Shown one piece after another: positions 1 through 6,410 of a stretch of DNA of 17,714 nucleotides. Positions within the stretch are counted from its first letter, which is position 1, and each line of letters starts with the position of its first letter. Under the pieces are notes generated by a model. It searched no databases and was not told the origin of the DNA. It worked only from the letters and a program-made list of their open reading frames with translations. The position numbers and the translations under genes were made by a program. Source of the stretch: an uncultured Microbacteriaceae bacterium (GTDB lineage: Bacteria > Actinomycetota > Actinomycetes > Actinomycetales > Microbacteriaceae); NCBI GenBank assembly GCA_946481135.1, contig CAMLMQ010000040.1:1-17714 (forward strand), in the 5' to 3' direction.

Positions 1-771
1 GTCGTTCACGAGACCACCGAGGTCGAGGGCATCCTGCACCTCGTCGGACTCCGCGAGCTGCTGCTGGATGCCGCCCGTGTAGTCGGGGATGAGTCGCTGC
101 AGCAAGGCCGGCAGGTTGAAGACGAGGCCGATGGCGAGCGCGAGCATCGTCACGCCGCCGATCGTGCGGATGAGCGCCTGGCGGCGGCGGAACGTCTTGA
201 TCCGCTCCGCGACCCCGCGGCCCGCGAGCGCGAAGATGAGCAGCGGGATCGAGGTGCCGATCGCGAACGACGCCGTGAGCACGACGGTGTCGAGTCCGAT
301 CCTGCCGGTCGAGCCGGCGACGGTGATCGCCGCGAGCACGGGCCCGGCGCACGGCACGAAGACGGCGCCGAGGGCCAGTCCGAGCAGGAAGCCGTTGCGA
401 TCGGGGCTGATGTACTTCTGCGGCACCTTCGAGAAGGGGAGCTCGAGCAGGTGCTGGAACCTCGGGATGATCAGCCCGAGGCCGATGATGGTCAGCACGA
501 CGATGCCGGCCCAGCGCAGCACGTCCTGAGGCAGGCCGAGCAGCGAGAGCAGCAGCGACCCGACGAGGGTCACGACGCTGAAGCTCAGCGCGAGACCGGC
601 GATGACGAGGAACGGTCGCCAGCGCGACGGTTTTTTCGCGGCCCCCTCCCCCGTACGGGCGCTCGCGGCGCCGCCGGACAGGAAGACGACCGGGAGCACG
701 GGCAGGATGCACGGCGAGATTCCGGTCACGAGGCCTCCCAGAAGCCCGATGAGTACGAGGGTGATGGACAT
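1..771 (-). CDS. CcdA/DipZ-type membrane thiol-disulfide transporter (partial, 3' end off the window)
   Basis: Membrane protein of the CcdA/DsbD family, which passes reducing equivalents from cytoplasmic thioredoxin across the membrane to extracytoplasmic thiol proteins. The 257 visible residues start at an ATG at 771 and read open to base 1, so the C-terminus is missing. Two family motifs with the redox cysteines are readable: [13 protein letters not shown] near residue 17 and [14 protein letters not shown] near residue 139. Several hydrophobic segments are present ([17 protein letters not shown] at the N-terminus, [34 protein letters not shown]). After the last membrane segment the chain continues ([16 protein letters not shown]) and is still open, which fits a DipZ-like protein with a further extracytoplasmic thioredoxin-like domain rather than a short CcdA (inference). 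It is divergent from the fasciclin lipoprotein gene, a pairing resembling the mpt83-dipZ-mpt70 locus of Mycobacterium tuberculosis. Confidence 0.88.
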   Translation of the reverse strand, partial: MSITLVLIGLLGGLVTGISPCILPVLPVVFLSGGAASARTGEGAAKKPSRWRPFLVIAGLALSFSVVTLVGSLLLSLLGLPQDVLRWAGIVVLTIIGLGLIIPRFQHLLELPFSKVPQKYISPDRNGFLLGLALGAVFVPCAGPVLAAITVAGSTGRIGLDTVVLTASFAIGTSIPLLIFALAGRGVAERIKTFRRRQALIRTIGGVTMLALAIGLVFNLPALLQRLIPDYTGGIQQQLAESDEVQDALDLGGLVND

Positions 772-820
772 GGCGGTGGTTCGGACCCGACCCCCGGATC
801 GACGGGTTCGGCTCTTGGAC

Positions 821-847
821 CCATCCCCACGACGGGGGGCTCCGAAC
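821..847 (+). promoter_or_regulatory. Candidate SigK-type ECF sigma promoter for the fasciclin gene
   Basis: CCATCC at 821-826 and CGAAC at 843-847 are separated by 16 bp. The mycobacterial SigK promoter, as I recall it, has a CCATCC-type -35 box and a CGAAT-type -10 box at about this spacing, and SigK controls mpt70/mpt83/dipZ in M. tuberculosis. Transcription would start near 854, giving a leader of about 60 nt. The match is by eye. No sigma or anti-sigma gene lies in the window. Confidence 0.45.
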
Positions 848-854
848 CCCCGTC
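831..854. repeat. Perfect 8-bp inverted repeat in the dipZ/fasciclin intergenic region
   Basis: GACGGGGG (831-838) and CCCCCGTC (847-854) pair perfectly around an 8-nt loop. The repeat overlaps the spacer and -10 region of the candidate SigK-type promoter, so it could be an operator or a hairpin at the 5' end of the transcript. No T-run follows it, so it is not a convincing terminator. Confidence 0.4.
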
Positions 855-915
855 AAGCGATCGCCATGGGGGCGGCCGTGGGGGATCTGGGCCCCTTCAC
901 CACGAAGGGAAGATC

Positions 916-1554
916 ATGCGAATCACGTCACGAATCACCGGCCTCGCACTCGTCGCGGCGGTCGGCCTCGGCCTCGCCGCCTGTGCGCCGATGGACACCA
1001 CCACCGAAGAAGAACCGATGAACACTCCGAGCGCGGAGGCGATGGACCCGGCGTTCGACGACCTCGTGGGCTCGGGCTGCGCCGCCTACGCGGAGGCCGT
1101 GCCGGACGGCGGCGGCTCGATCGTCGGCATGTCGCAGGACCCGGTCGCCGTCGCGGCGAGCAACAACCCGCTGCTGACGACGCTCGTCGCCGCCGTGTCG
1201 GGTCAGCTCAACGCCGACGTCGATCTCGTCGACACGCTCAACGGCTCCGAGTTCACGGTGTTCGCGCCGGTCGACGACGCGTTCGCCAAGATCGACGCCG
1301 CGACCATCGAGGCGCTCAAGCTGCCGGAGAACGCCGGACTGCTGTCGAGCATCCTGACCTACCACGTCGTGCCCGGCCAGATCCTGCCGAGCGACATCGC
1401 CGGCACGCAGACCACCGTGCAGGGCGGCACCGTCGAGGTGACCGGCTCGGGTGACGCGCTCATGGTGAACGACGCCAACGTCATCTGCGGTGGCGTGCAC
1501 ACCGCCAACGCGACCGTGTACCTCATCGACACGGTGCTCATGCCGGCCGAGTAA
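916..1554 (+). CDS. Fasciclin (FAS1) domain lipoprotein, MPT70/MPT83-like
   Basis: Secreted, lipid-anchored protein of 212 aa with one FAS1 domain, a fold usually involved in adhesion or cell-surface interactions. The N-terminus is a signal peptide with a lipobox (LAAC, lipidated Cys at 23), followed by an acidic linker (TTTEEEP). The FAS1 domain covers about 75-212, with the H1 motif FTVFAPVDDAF at 113-123 and the H2-type YHVVPGQI at 149-156. Cys55 and Cys191 flank the domain and could form the single disulfide known for MPT70-type proteins, which makes the divergent DipZ-like protein a plausible redox partner (inference). The ATG at 916 is chosen because it follows a GAAGGGAAG ribosome-binding site and begins the signal peptide. 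The open frame further upstream is low-complexity and non-coding in character. A strong terminator follows. Confidence 0.93.
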   Translation: MRITSRITGLALVAAVGLGLAACAPMDTTTEEEPMNTPSAEAMDPAFDDLVGSGCAAYAEAVPDGGGSIVGMSQDPVAVAASNNPLLTTLVAAVSGQLNADVDLVDTLNGSEFTVFAPVDDAFAKIDAATIEALKLPENAGLLSSILTYHVVPGQILPSDIAGTQTTVQGGTVEVTGSGDALMVNDANVICGGVHTANATVYLIDTVLMPAE

Positions 1555-1573
1555 CACCCGCTCCCTCGGAGGA

Positions 1574-1606
1574 CCCCACGCGGCACACGGCCCGCGTGGG
1601 GTTCTT
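1574..1606 (+). terminator. Rho-independent terminator after the fasciclin gene
   Basis: CCCCACGCGG (1574-1583) pairs with CCGCGTGGGG (1592-1601) as a perfect 10-bp stem around an 8-nt loop, followed by TTCTTC. It begins 20 nt after the stop codon at 1554. Confidence 0.85.
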
Positions 1607-1746
1607 CGCGTGCGCACGACCGCCCAACAGGGCGAGGGAAGAGGGGAACCGAGCCGCAGAAACGCCTCTCGGCGCAAGGCCGCTCGAAGCGGCGGATATT
1701 GGAGCCCGGGGTTTACTGCGGCCCGGCCGGGACAGTCTAGCTCGGG
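1607..1746. other. Intergenic stretch with small hairpins, no gene seen
   Basis: I see no convincing coding sequence here. A 6-bp hairpin GCCGCT-CGA-AGCGGC (1679-1693) lies about 55 nt beyond the stop of the minus-strand gene ending at 1747 and might help end that transcript, though no T-run follows. CCCGGCCGGG (1722-1731) is a simple palindrome. Confidence 0.4.
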
Positions 1747-2376
1747 CTAGTCGAGCCGGTCGGATCGGGCGAGACGCGCGCACGCGGCGAGTTCCTCGGC
1801 CGTCGTCGTGAGACGCAGGGCCCGGCGGGTGAGCTCCGACGCGCGGTCGGGATGCGTGCCCTCCTGGTCGTCGGCGATGCTCGACGCCCCCGCGGCGGTG
1901 ACCCGGCAGAAGGCGGCGGCGCGGTCGAGGGCGAGTCCGAGGTCGCCGTCGAAGACCCCCCGCAGGATGCGGTCGGCGAGTTCGGTGATCTCGTCCGGCC
2001 CGGCGGGCGTGGGCGCCCCGGCGATGAGCGGGTCGATCGTCGAGAGCACCTCCGTGCCCCGCCGGAAGAGCAGGCTCACGCCGTCGGGGTCCTGATGGAT
2101 GAGCACCCGTACGAGGTAGAGCCGCCACAGGGCACCGGGAAGGGTGTGCGGCCCCGAGCGCGCCCACAGCTCGGCGAGCGCGTCGATGCCGTGCTCGTCG
2201 GTGTAATGCACGAGGCGCTCGACCACTCCGGGGTCGTCGGACGCGCGCGCGCGGGACAGCAGCGCCCGCGCGGTCTCATGGGCGACACGCATGACCGCTG
2301 CGGGGTCGGCCGACCCCGCGAACGCCTCGAACTGGTGGCCCTCGAAGAGCGCGGGTTTGCGGAAGTGGTCGGCCAC
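1747..2376 (-). CDS. Conserved actinobacterial protein of unknown function, paired with an XRE regulator
   Basis: A 209-aa soluble protein with no signal peptide or membrane segment. The sequence appears largely alpha-helical (many Ala, Leu and Arg; helical blocks such as ALWRLYLVRVLI and ELADRILRGVF), and I recognise no catalytic motif. From memory, proteins beginning like this one (KPALFEGHQFEAFAGSAD) are common in Microbacteriaceae and are often mislabelled as an RNA polymerase beta subunit; nothing here supports that label. The GTG start at 2376 lies 9 bp after the stop of the XRE gene. A GGAGGG stretch precedes it at unusually short spacing, so the exact start is uncertain. The tight spacing suggests co-transcription and a shared function, for example as a ligand-sensing or partner protein (inference). 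Confidence 0.75.
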   Translation of the reverse strand: MADHFRKPALFEGHQFEAFAGSADPAAVMRVAHETARALLSRARASDDPGVVERLVHYTDEHGIDALAELWARSGPHTLPGALWRLYLVRVLIHQDPDGVSLLFRRGTEVLSTIDPLIAGAPTPAGPDEITELADRILRGVFDGDLGLALDRAAAFCRVTAAGASSIADDQEGTHPDRASELTRRALRLTTTAEELAACARLARSDRLD

Positions 2377-2385
2377 CCCTCCACG

Positions 2386-2610
2386 CTACGCCGCGTCGGT
2401 CGAGGAGAGCAGGCTCACGGGGTCGACACCGAGGCGCACAGCCAGCCGCTCGAGGGTGCGCAGGGTGAGGTTGCGCTCGCCTCGCTCCAGACCGCCCATG
2501 TAGGTGCGGTGCACCCCGAGCTCGTCGGCGAGTTCTTCCTGGCTGAGCCCTCGCGCCCGACGCAGGGCTCGGATGTTGCGGCCGACGACGCGCTGCAAGT
2601 GACCTTCCAC
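2386..2610 (-). CDS. Small XRE-family helix-turn-helix regulator
   Basis: A 74-aa DNA-binding protein made almost entirely of one Cro/CI-type helix-turn-helix domain: RNIRALRRARGLSQEELADE (11-30), then LGVHRTYMGGLERGERNLTL (31-50), where the recognition helix begins around TYMGGLERG, and the closing LAVRLGVDPVSLL helix. There is no effector domain. It is the first gene of a two-gene unit with the 209-aa protein. The AT-richer region just upstream (2631-2664) contains a 6-bp inverted repeat that could be its operator, which would fit autoregulation (inference). The ATG at 2610 gives the full first helix of the domain. Confidence 0.9.
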   Translation of the reverse strand: MEGHLQRVVGRNIRALRRARGLSQEELADELGVHRTYMGGLERGERNLTLRTLERLAVRLGVDPVSLLSSTDAA

Positions 2611-2630
2611 ATCCCGTAACGTCCCCTGCC

Positions 2631-2664
2631 GCTACTTGAAAGTCTACATACCGATGAGTAGCAT
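2631..2664. promoter_or_regulatory. AT-richer regulatory region with inverted repeat and promoter-like boxes
   Basis: GCTACT (2631-2636) and AGTAGC (2657-2662) form a perfect inverted repeat with a 20-bp gap, and ACTT-GA-AAGT (2634-2643) is a smaller one inside it. On the plus strand TTGAAA (2636-2641) and TAGCAT (2659-2664) are 17 bp apart, a plausible sigma-70-type promoter toward the DUF6907-like gene. The stretch stands out as AT-rich in a very GC-rich background and lies just upstream of the XRE gene. Confidence 0.4.
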
Positions 2665-2830
2665 TCGAGCGTCGCCCGGGGGTGGCGGCCTCCGGGCCCG
2701 ATCCAGCCCGCCTCCGCCCCCGGGCCACGTGATCCCTCCCCCGACCCGCCGCTCCACGGCCGTCCCCGGCCACGGACCGGGTGTCCGACATCTCGTCTAG
2801 CGTGCGAACACCCGATCGAGAGGCGAAGGA

Positions 2831-3136
2831 ATGAGACGCCAATGCCCGCCGTGGTGCGTCGCCGACCACGCGGCCGAAGACGAGCCCGGCCACGTCCGGC
2901 ACCGCTCGGTCACGCGTGAGGTCCCGGTCGTGCGCGAGGGACGCGGCGCCGACGGGCCGCACGCGGCCGAACTGCTCGTCGAAGTGTCGCGTCACGCCGA
3001 CGAGGCTGCCGTCTGGGTCTACCTCGGCGACGGGTGGACGGGGTTCTCGCTGTCGCTGGAGTCGGCAGCACGGCTGTCCGACGCGCTCCAGTCCGCCCTT
3101 CGAGACGCGGGTACTCTGGACGCCACGGGCCTGTAG
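2831..3136 (+). CDS. DUF6907-like small protein of unknown function
   Basis: A 101-aa protein with the N-terminal pattern CPPWCVADH (Cys5, Cys9, His13), typical of the actinobacterial DUF6907 family as I remember it, followed by a beta-rich body (AELLVEVSRH, AVWVYLGDGW) and a C-terminal helix (ESAARLSDALQSALRDAG). The Cys/Cys/His cluster could bind a metal, but no function is known to me. The ATG at 2831 is supported by GAGAGG seven bases upstream. The stop codon TAG (3134-3136) is formed by bases 8-10 of the downstream tRNA-Lys gene, so the last three codons and the stop overlap the tRNA. If both are on one transcript, RNase P cleavage would remove the stop codon from the message. Confidence 0.75.
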   Translation: MRRQCPPWCVADHAAEDEPGHVRHRSVTREVPVVREGRGADGPHAAELLVEVSRHADEAAVWVYLGDGWTGFSLSLESAARLSDALQSALRDAGTLDATGL

Positions 3137-3199
3137 CTCAGTCGGTAGAGCATCGGACTTTTAATCCGCGGGTCGAGGGTTCGAGCCCCTCCGGGCCCA
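3127..3199 (+). tRNA. tRNA-Lys (anticodon UUU)
   Basis: A full cloverleaf of 73 nt without encoded CCA. The acceptor stem is GGGCCTG/CGGGCCC with one T-G wobble. The D arm is GCTC-AGTCGGTA-GAGC, the anticodon loop CTTTTAA carries anticodon TTT, and the T arm is GAGGG-TTCGAGC-CCCTC. The discriminator base is A3199. The outermost anticodon-stem pair (27-43) reads T-C, a mismatch; all other stem pairs form. Its 5' end overlaps the end of the DUF6907-like gene. Confidence 0.96.
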
Positions 3200-3226
3200 C
3201 GGTTGGCGCCACTCGCTGGATGCCTC

Positions 3227-3260
3227 TTGGCACCGTTGGGCCGAGCAGTAGCCTGAACAG
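3227..3260 (+). promoter_or_regulatory. Promoter for a leaderless gene at 3261
   Basis: TTGGCA (3227-3232) and TAGCCT (3249-3254) are separated by 16 bp. The GTG start codon begins 7 bp after the -10 box, where transcription would be expected to start, and no Shine-Dalgarno sequence precedes it. This is the usual layout of a leaderless actinobacterial gene. Confidence 0.6.
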
Positions 3261-3728
3261 GTGAGCCTCGAGAACCAGCGCACCGCCGCCCGCCGCCTCA
3301 ACGACCGCCTGAGCGCACTGCACGAGGGCTGGGGATCCGGGGAGCTCTTCGACGCGCATCCGCAACTGCTCGGCCAGCTCGTGTCGCGCATCGCCCTCGC
3401 CGAGAACGGCCGCGACGCGCAGTACATCCGCACCGAGGTGTCGGAGCAGGCGCTGCGGGTCACGGTGTTCCTCGAGCGCACGGTCGTCGACGCGTCGTTC
3501 AAGGAGGGCGCGCTCGTCGTCGACGTGCTGCCGCTCGACATCGCGTCGATGCGGATCACGTCGACCCAGGACGCGTACGACGACGAGCGGGTCGACCCCG
3601 AGAAGCCGCTCGCCGTCAACGTGACCCTCGCGGAGGGCCGCACGCTCACGCTACGGGGCACGGGGGCCGACGACGACGACCTCACCCGGTACCTGCCGCA
3701 GCTCTTCGCCCGGCTCGGCGGCGAGTGA
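3261..3728 (+). CDS. Hypothetical protein, leaderless, first gene of a coupled pair
   Basis: A 155-aa soluble protein that I do not recognise. It begins with a charged helix (ENQRTAARRLNDRLSAL), and the middle and C-terminal parts alternate like beta strands (LRVTVFLERTVVDASF, GALVVDVLPLD, LAVNVTLAEGRTLTLRG), ending in an acidic loop (ADDDDLTRYLPQLFARLG). There is no signal peptide or membrane segment. The GTG start at 3261 directly follows a -10-like TAGCCT at leaderless distance. The stop overlaps the next gene by 4 nt (GTGA), so the two products are probably translated together and may act together. Confidence 0.75.
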   Translation: MSLENQRTAARRLNDRLSALHEGWGSGELFDAHPQLLGQLVSRIALAENGRDAQYIRTEVSEQALRVTVFLERTVVDASFKEGALVVDVLPLDIASMRITSTQDAYDDERVDPEKPLAVNVTLAEGRTLTLRGTGADDDDLTRYLPQLFARLGGE

Positions 3729-4372
3729 CCGATCCGCGCACGCCGCACCCCACCCGGCCGCCCTACTTCTGGCTGTCGGTCGCGGGGGCGCTGATCGGGC
3801 TCGTGCTGCTCGGCGTGCGCGTCGCGACCCTGCCCGACGGCGGACTGCGCAGCCTCCTGCTCGGCGTCGCGGTGGCGGTCGCCGTCACGGTGGGCATCGC
3901 CGTCGCCGCGATGCTGCACCTCCGGTCCCGGGTCGATGCGGCGGCCGCCGCCTACCCGAGCGCGATGGTGATCCCGATCGTCGTCGGAACCGCCACCGCC
4001 GTCGCCACGCGCTGGCTCGCCGCGCGCGTCGCCGACCCCGCGCTCGCGCTGCGTCCCGGCACCCGGGCGGCGGTCGCGATCGACGCGGCGGGGCTGCACG
4101 TCGTCGGGAACCCGCGCGGCCGGCACGGCCACCTCCCCTCCTCCGCCGTGACCCTCGGGCCGCTCGGGCGCACCGTCATCGGCGTGCGCGAGGTGGATGC
4201 GCTCGTGCTCGAGGTCGAGGCCGGCGACGTCTCCGCCCCGCTCTCCCTCGTGCCGATGCGGTTGCGCGGCAACCCGTTCGCGACGCTCACCGATCGTGAG
4301 TTGCTCGACGTCTCCGCCCGCATCGAGGCGGCGCTCGCCGGGCGCCCCGTGCGGCCCGGATGGGAGTTCTGA
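3725..4372 (+). CDS. Hypothetical membrane protein, coupled to the preceding gene
   Basis: A 215-aa protein that I do not recognise. Two clear transmembrane segments lie near the N-terminus (about 16-34, WLSVAGALIGLVLLGVRVA, and about 43-64, SLLLGVAVAVAVTVGIAVAA). A weaker hydrophobic stretch at about 80-100 may be a third. The remaining ~110 residues look like a mostly beta-rich cytoplasmic or external domain (GTRAAVAIDAAGLHVVG, EVDALVLEVEAGD). The GTG start at 3725 overlaps the previous stop by 4 nt, indicating translational coupling. It converges on the MbfA-like gene with a 9-bp gap. A PH-like C-terminal domain is possible but not shown. Confidence 0.72.
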   Translation: MTDPRTPHPTRPPYFWLSVAGALIGLVLLGVRVATLPDGGLRSLLLGVAVAVAVTVGIAVAAMLHLRSRVDAAAAAYPSAMVIPIVVGTATAVATRWLAARVADPALALRPGTRAAVAIDAAGLHVVGNPRGRHGHLPSSAVTLGPLGRTVIGVREVDALVLEVEAGDVSAPLSLVPMRLRGNPFATLTDRELLDVSARIEAALAGRPVRPGWEF

Positions 4373-4381
4373 CGCGTCGGA

Positions 4382-5452
4382 TCAGCCGGCGACCGTGCCG
4401 AACAGCATCCCGAGCAGGTAGGTGATGCCGGCCGCGCCGATGCCGATCGCGAACTGCCGCAGGGCACGTCGCAGCAGCGATCCGCCCGACAGGAGCCCGA
4501 CGATCGCGCCGGTGGCGAGGAGCGCGATCCCGACCGCGGCAGACGCGATCGTCACCGCCGTGAAGCCCGTCGCGCCGAGCAGGTACGGGACGACCGGGAT
4601 GAGCGCCCCCGAGGCGAAGAACAGGAAGCTCGACAGCGCGGCGCCGAGCGCCGACCCGATGCCGTCGTGGTCGCCGGTCCCGTCGTCGGCCGCGGTCTCA
4701 CCCTCGAGGTGAAGGGTCGCGAGTACGTCGCGGGCGTGTCGACTCGCCTCCTCGGCATCCATTCCCCGCGCGCGGTAGACGAGCGCGAGCTCGTTCGCGT
4801 CGACGTCGAGGTGCGGCAGCGCGTGCTGCGACGCGGGGTCGGGCAGGGATGCCTCCAGCAGTTCGCGCTGGGACCGCACCGACACGAACTCCCCCGCCGC
4901 CATCGACAGCGAGCCGGCGAGCAACCCCGCGACGCCCGTGACGAGCACCGTCTGCGGGGGGAGCCCCGCGGCGCCGACGCCGAGCACGAGGGCGAGATTC
5001 GACACGAGCCCGTCGTTGATGCCGAACACGGCGGCGCGCAGCCCGCCCGCGAGCTTGCGGCGGCCCCGCGCGGCGAGTCCCCGCAGCACCTCGCCGTGGA
5101 TGCGCTCGTCGGCGGCCATCGCCTCGGTCGCGTCCGCGTCGGCGTCGTAGGGGGAACGACCCTCGGCGCGCTGCGCGAGGGCGATCACGAAGAACGACCC
5201 GAAACGCCGAGCCATGACGATGAGCATCCGGCTGCCGAGGCTCGCGCGGCCGGGGTCGCGGGCGTCGTCGCCGAGCAGGCCCACCCAGTGCTCGGCGTGC
5301 CGCTGCTCGGCGTCGGCGAGTCCGCGCAGGATCTCGCGCTCCTCACCGGAGGCGCGGCCCGCCAACTCCCGGTAGAGCGCCACCTCGGCGAGTTCGTCGG
5401 CGAGGTACCGGCGCCAACGCCGACGCCGTGCGCGTTCCGGTGCCGTCGACAC
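4382..5452 (-). CDS. Ferritin-like/VIT1 fusion, MbfA-type iron (manganese) transporter
   Basis: A 356-aa fusion of an N-terminal ferritin-like (rubrerythrin) domain and a C-terminal VIT1/CCC1 membrane domain, the architecture of the membrane-bound ferritin MbfA, which exports iron from the cytoplasm in rhizobia and agrobacteria. The ferritin domain (about 13-130) shows diiron-type ligands Glu20, Glu49-x-x-His52 and Glu116-x-x-His119. The VIT1 part has NDGLVSN (146-152) and GEFVSVRSQ (187-195), with membrane segments around 165-185, 265-290, 295-320 and 335-353. The GTG start (5450-5452) directly abuts the epimerase stop TAG (5453-5455), so it is probably translated by coupling from that gene, although no metabolic link between the two is obvious. 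Confidence 0.88.
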   Translation of the reverse strand: MSTAPERARRRRWRRYLADELAEVALYRELAGRASGEEREILRGLADAEQRHAEHWVGLLGDDARDPGRASLGSRMLIVMARRFGSFFVIALAQRAEGRSPYDADADATEAMAADERIHGEVLRGLAARGRRKLAGGLRAAVFGINDGLVSNLALVLGVGAAGLPPQTVLVTGVAGLLAGSLSMAAGEFVSVRSQRELLEASLPDPASQHALPHLDVDANELALVYRARGMDAEEASRHARDVLATLHLEGETAADDGTGDHDGIGSALGAALSSFLFFASGALIPVVPYLLGATGFTAVTIASAAVGIALLATGAIVGLLSGGSLLRRALRQFAIGIGAAGITYLLGMLFGTVAG

Positions 5453-6376
5453 CTAGCGTCCCGCGGCGGTGTACCGCAGACCCCAGGAGCCCTCGGTGCT
5501 CGCCCCGGGCTCGAGCCACTGCAGGCCCTGCCCGGTGTTGAGCGCATCCGGCGGCGCCGTCATCGGCTCGACCGCGACCGCGCGTCCGAGCACGCCGCCC
5601 CGCGGGAACAGGTCGGTCGTGAAGACCTGCACGTAGCCCCAGTCGACGTCCTGCACGAGCTCGACGGTCGCGCCGTCGGGTGCGGTCAGCCACGCGCTCG
5701 CGCCCTCACGGTGGGTCACCCCGCCGAAGGCGGTGTCGAGGTCGAGGTCGCCGACGCGCTGCCCGGTGCGCAGGTCGAAGCGCGTTCCGTCGACGGGGCG
5801 CTCGGCGATGGGGTTGAGACGCTCGTCGACGTCGATGTAGGTGCCTGCGGCGACGAAGAGCTCGAGGTCTTCGACGGGCGTGTCGCCGACGCGGAGGAAC
5901 GGATGCGTGCCCGCGGCATACGGCGCGCGGCGGTCGCCGAGGTTCGTGGCCCCGTGGGTGACGGTGATGCCGTCGGGACGCACGGCGTAGCGCACCCACG
6001 TGTCGAGCAGGAACGGCCAGCCGTGCTGGGGCGCGACGAGCGCAGCGAGCGTCACCGAGGTGGCGGTGCGGTCGCGCACGACGTAGTCGGTCGACCGCAG
6101 CAACCCGTGCAGCGCGTTGCCGCGGGCGCGTTCGGTGAGGTCGAGCTCCAGTTCCTCGCCGTCGTACGTCCAGCGTCCGTCGCGTACCCGGTTCGGCCAG
6201 GGCACGAGCACGATGCCGTTGCCGAACGGCGGCGGACCCGACCCCTCGGTGGCCTCGGTGAGGGCCACGCCGCCGACGGTCACCGACCGCAGCGCGGCGG
6301 CGACGGTGCCGACCTCCACGCGGGTTCCGTCGGCGTCGATCACGAGGGGCTGCCCGAGGGCGTCGATTCCACTCAC
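5453..6376 (-). CDS. Aldose 1-epimerase (galactose mutarotase) family protein
   Basis: A 307-aa enzyme of the galactose mutarotase-like fold, expected to interconvert alpha and beta anomers of aldose sugars in the cytoplasm. Visible family features are PWPNRVRDGRW (59-69), the substrate His90 in NALHG, the catalytic-type His158 in AAGTHPFLRVG and the probable catalytic base Glu270 in AVAVEPMTAP. The GTG at 6376 is chosen because it starts the family's normal N-terminus; the frame stays open much further upstream, but that part is antisense to the galactokinase-like gene. The GTG sits 7 bp after a -10-like TAGGCT, so it may be leaderless, although GGGAGG also lies just before it. It is divergent from a degenerate galactokinase, which suggests a remnant galactose-type sugar module (inference). 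Confidence 0.88.
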   Translation of the reverse strand: MSGIDALGQPLVIDADGTRVEVGTVAAALRSVTVGGVALTEATEGSGPPPFGNGIVLVPWPNRVRDGRWTYDGEELELDLTERARGNALHGLLRSTDYVVRDRTATSVTLAALVAPQHGWPFLLDTWVRYAVRPDGITVTHGATNLGDRRAPYAAGTHPFLRVGDTPVEDLELFVAAGTYIDVDERLNPIAERPVDGTRFDLRTGQRVGDLDLDTAFGGVTHREGASAWLTAPDGATVELVQDVDWGYVQVFTTDLFPRGGVLGRAVAVEPMTAPPDALNTGQGLQWLEPGASTEGSWGLRYTAAGR

Positions 6377-6383
6377 GCCTCCC

Positions 6384-6393
6384 AGCCTAGGGT
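6384..6393. promoter_or_regulatory. Overlapping divergent -10 boxes centred on CCTAGG
   Basis: Only 34 bp separate the start codons at 6376 (minus) and 6411 (plus). The palindrome CCTAGG (6386-6391) gives TAGGCT on the minus strand (6384-6389) and TAGGGT on the plus strand (6388-6393), each at a suitable distance from its gene. No convincing -35 boxes are visible. Confidence 0.4.
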
Positions 6394-6410
6394 TGTCGGG
6401 TGATCCTCCG

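Noticed and set aside
451..915. Possible long N-terminal extension of the fasciclin protein
   Set aside because: The extension is low-complexity, overlaps the dipZ-like gene antisense and would bury the signal peptide and lipobox that start at 916.
1722..1731. CCCGGCCGGG palindrome as a terminator or operator
   Set aside because: Short, purely GC palindromes are expected by chance at this base composition, and no T-run or promoter is associated.
1747..2376. RNA polymerase beta subunit label for the 209-aa protein
   Set aside because: The protein is far too short and has none of the conserved RpoB motifs.
4667..6403. Long plus-strand open frame (578 codons) antisense to the MbfA-like and epimerase genes
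   Set aside because: Composition is Arg/Gly/His-rich shadow coding, there are no family motifs, and both minus-strand genes on the same DNA are clearly recognisable.
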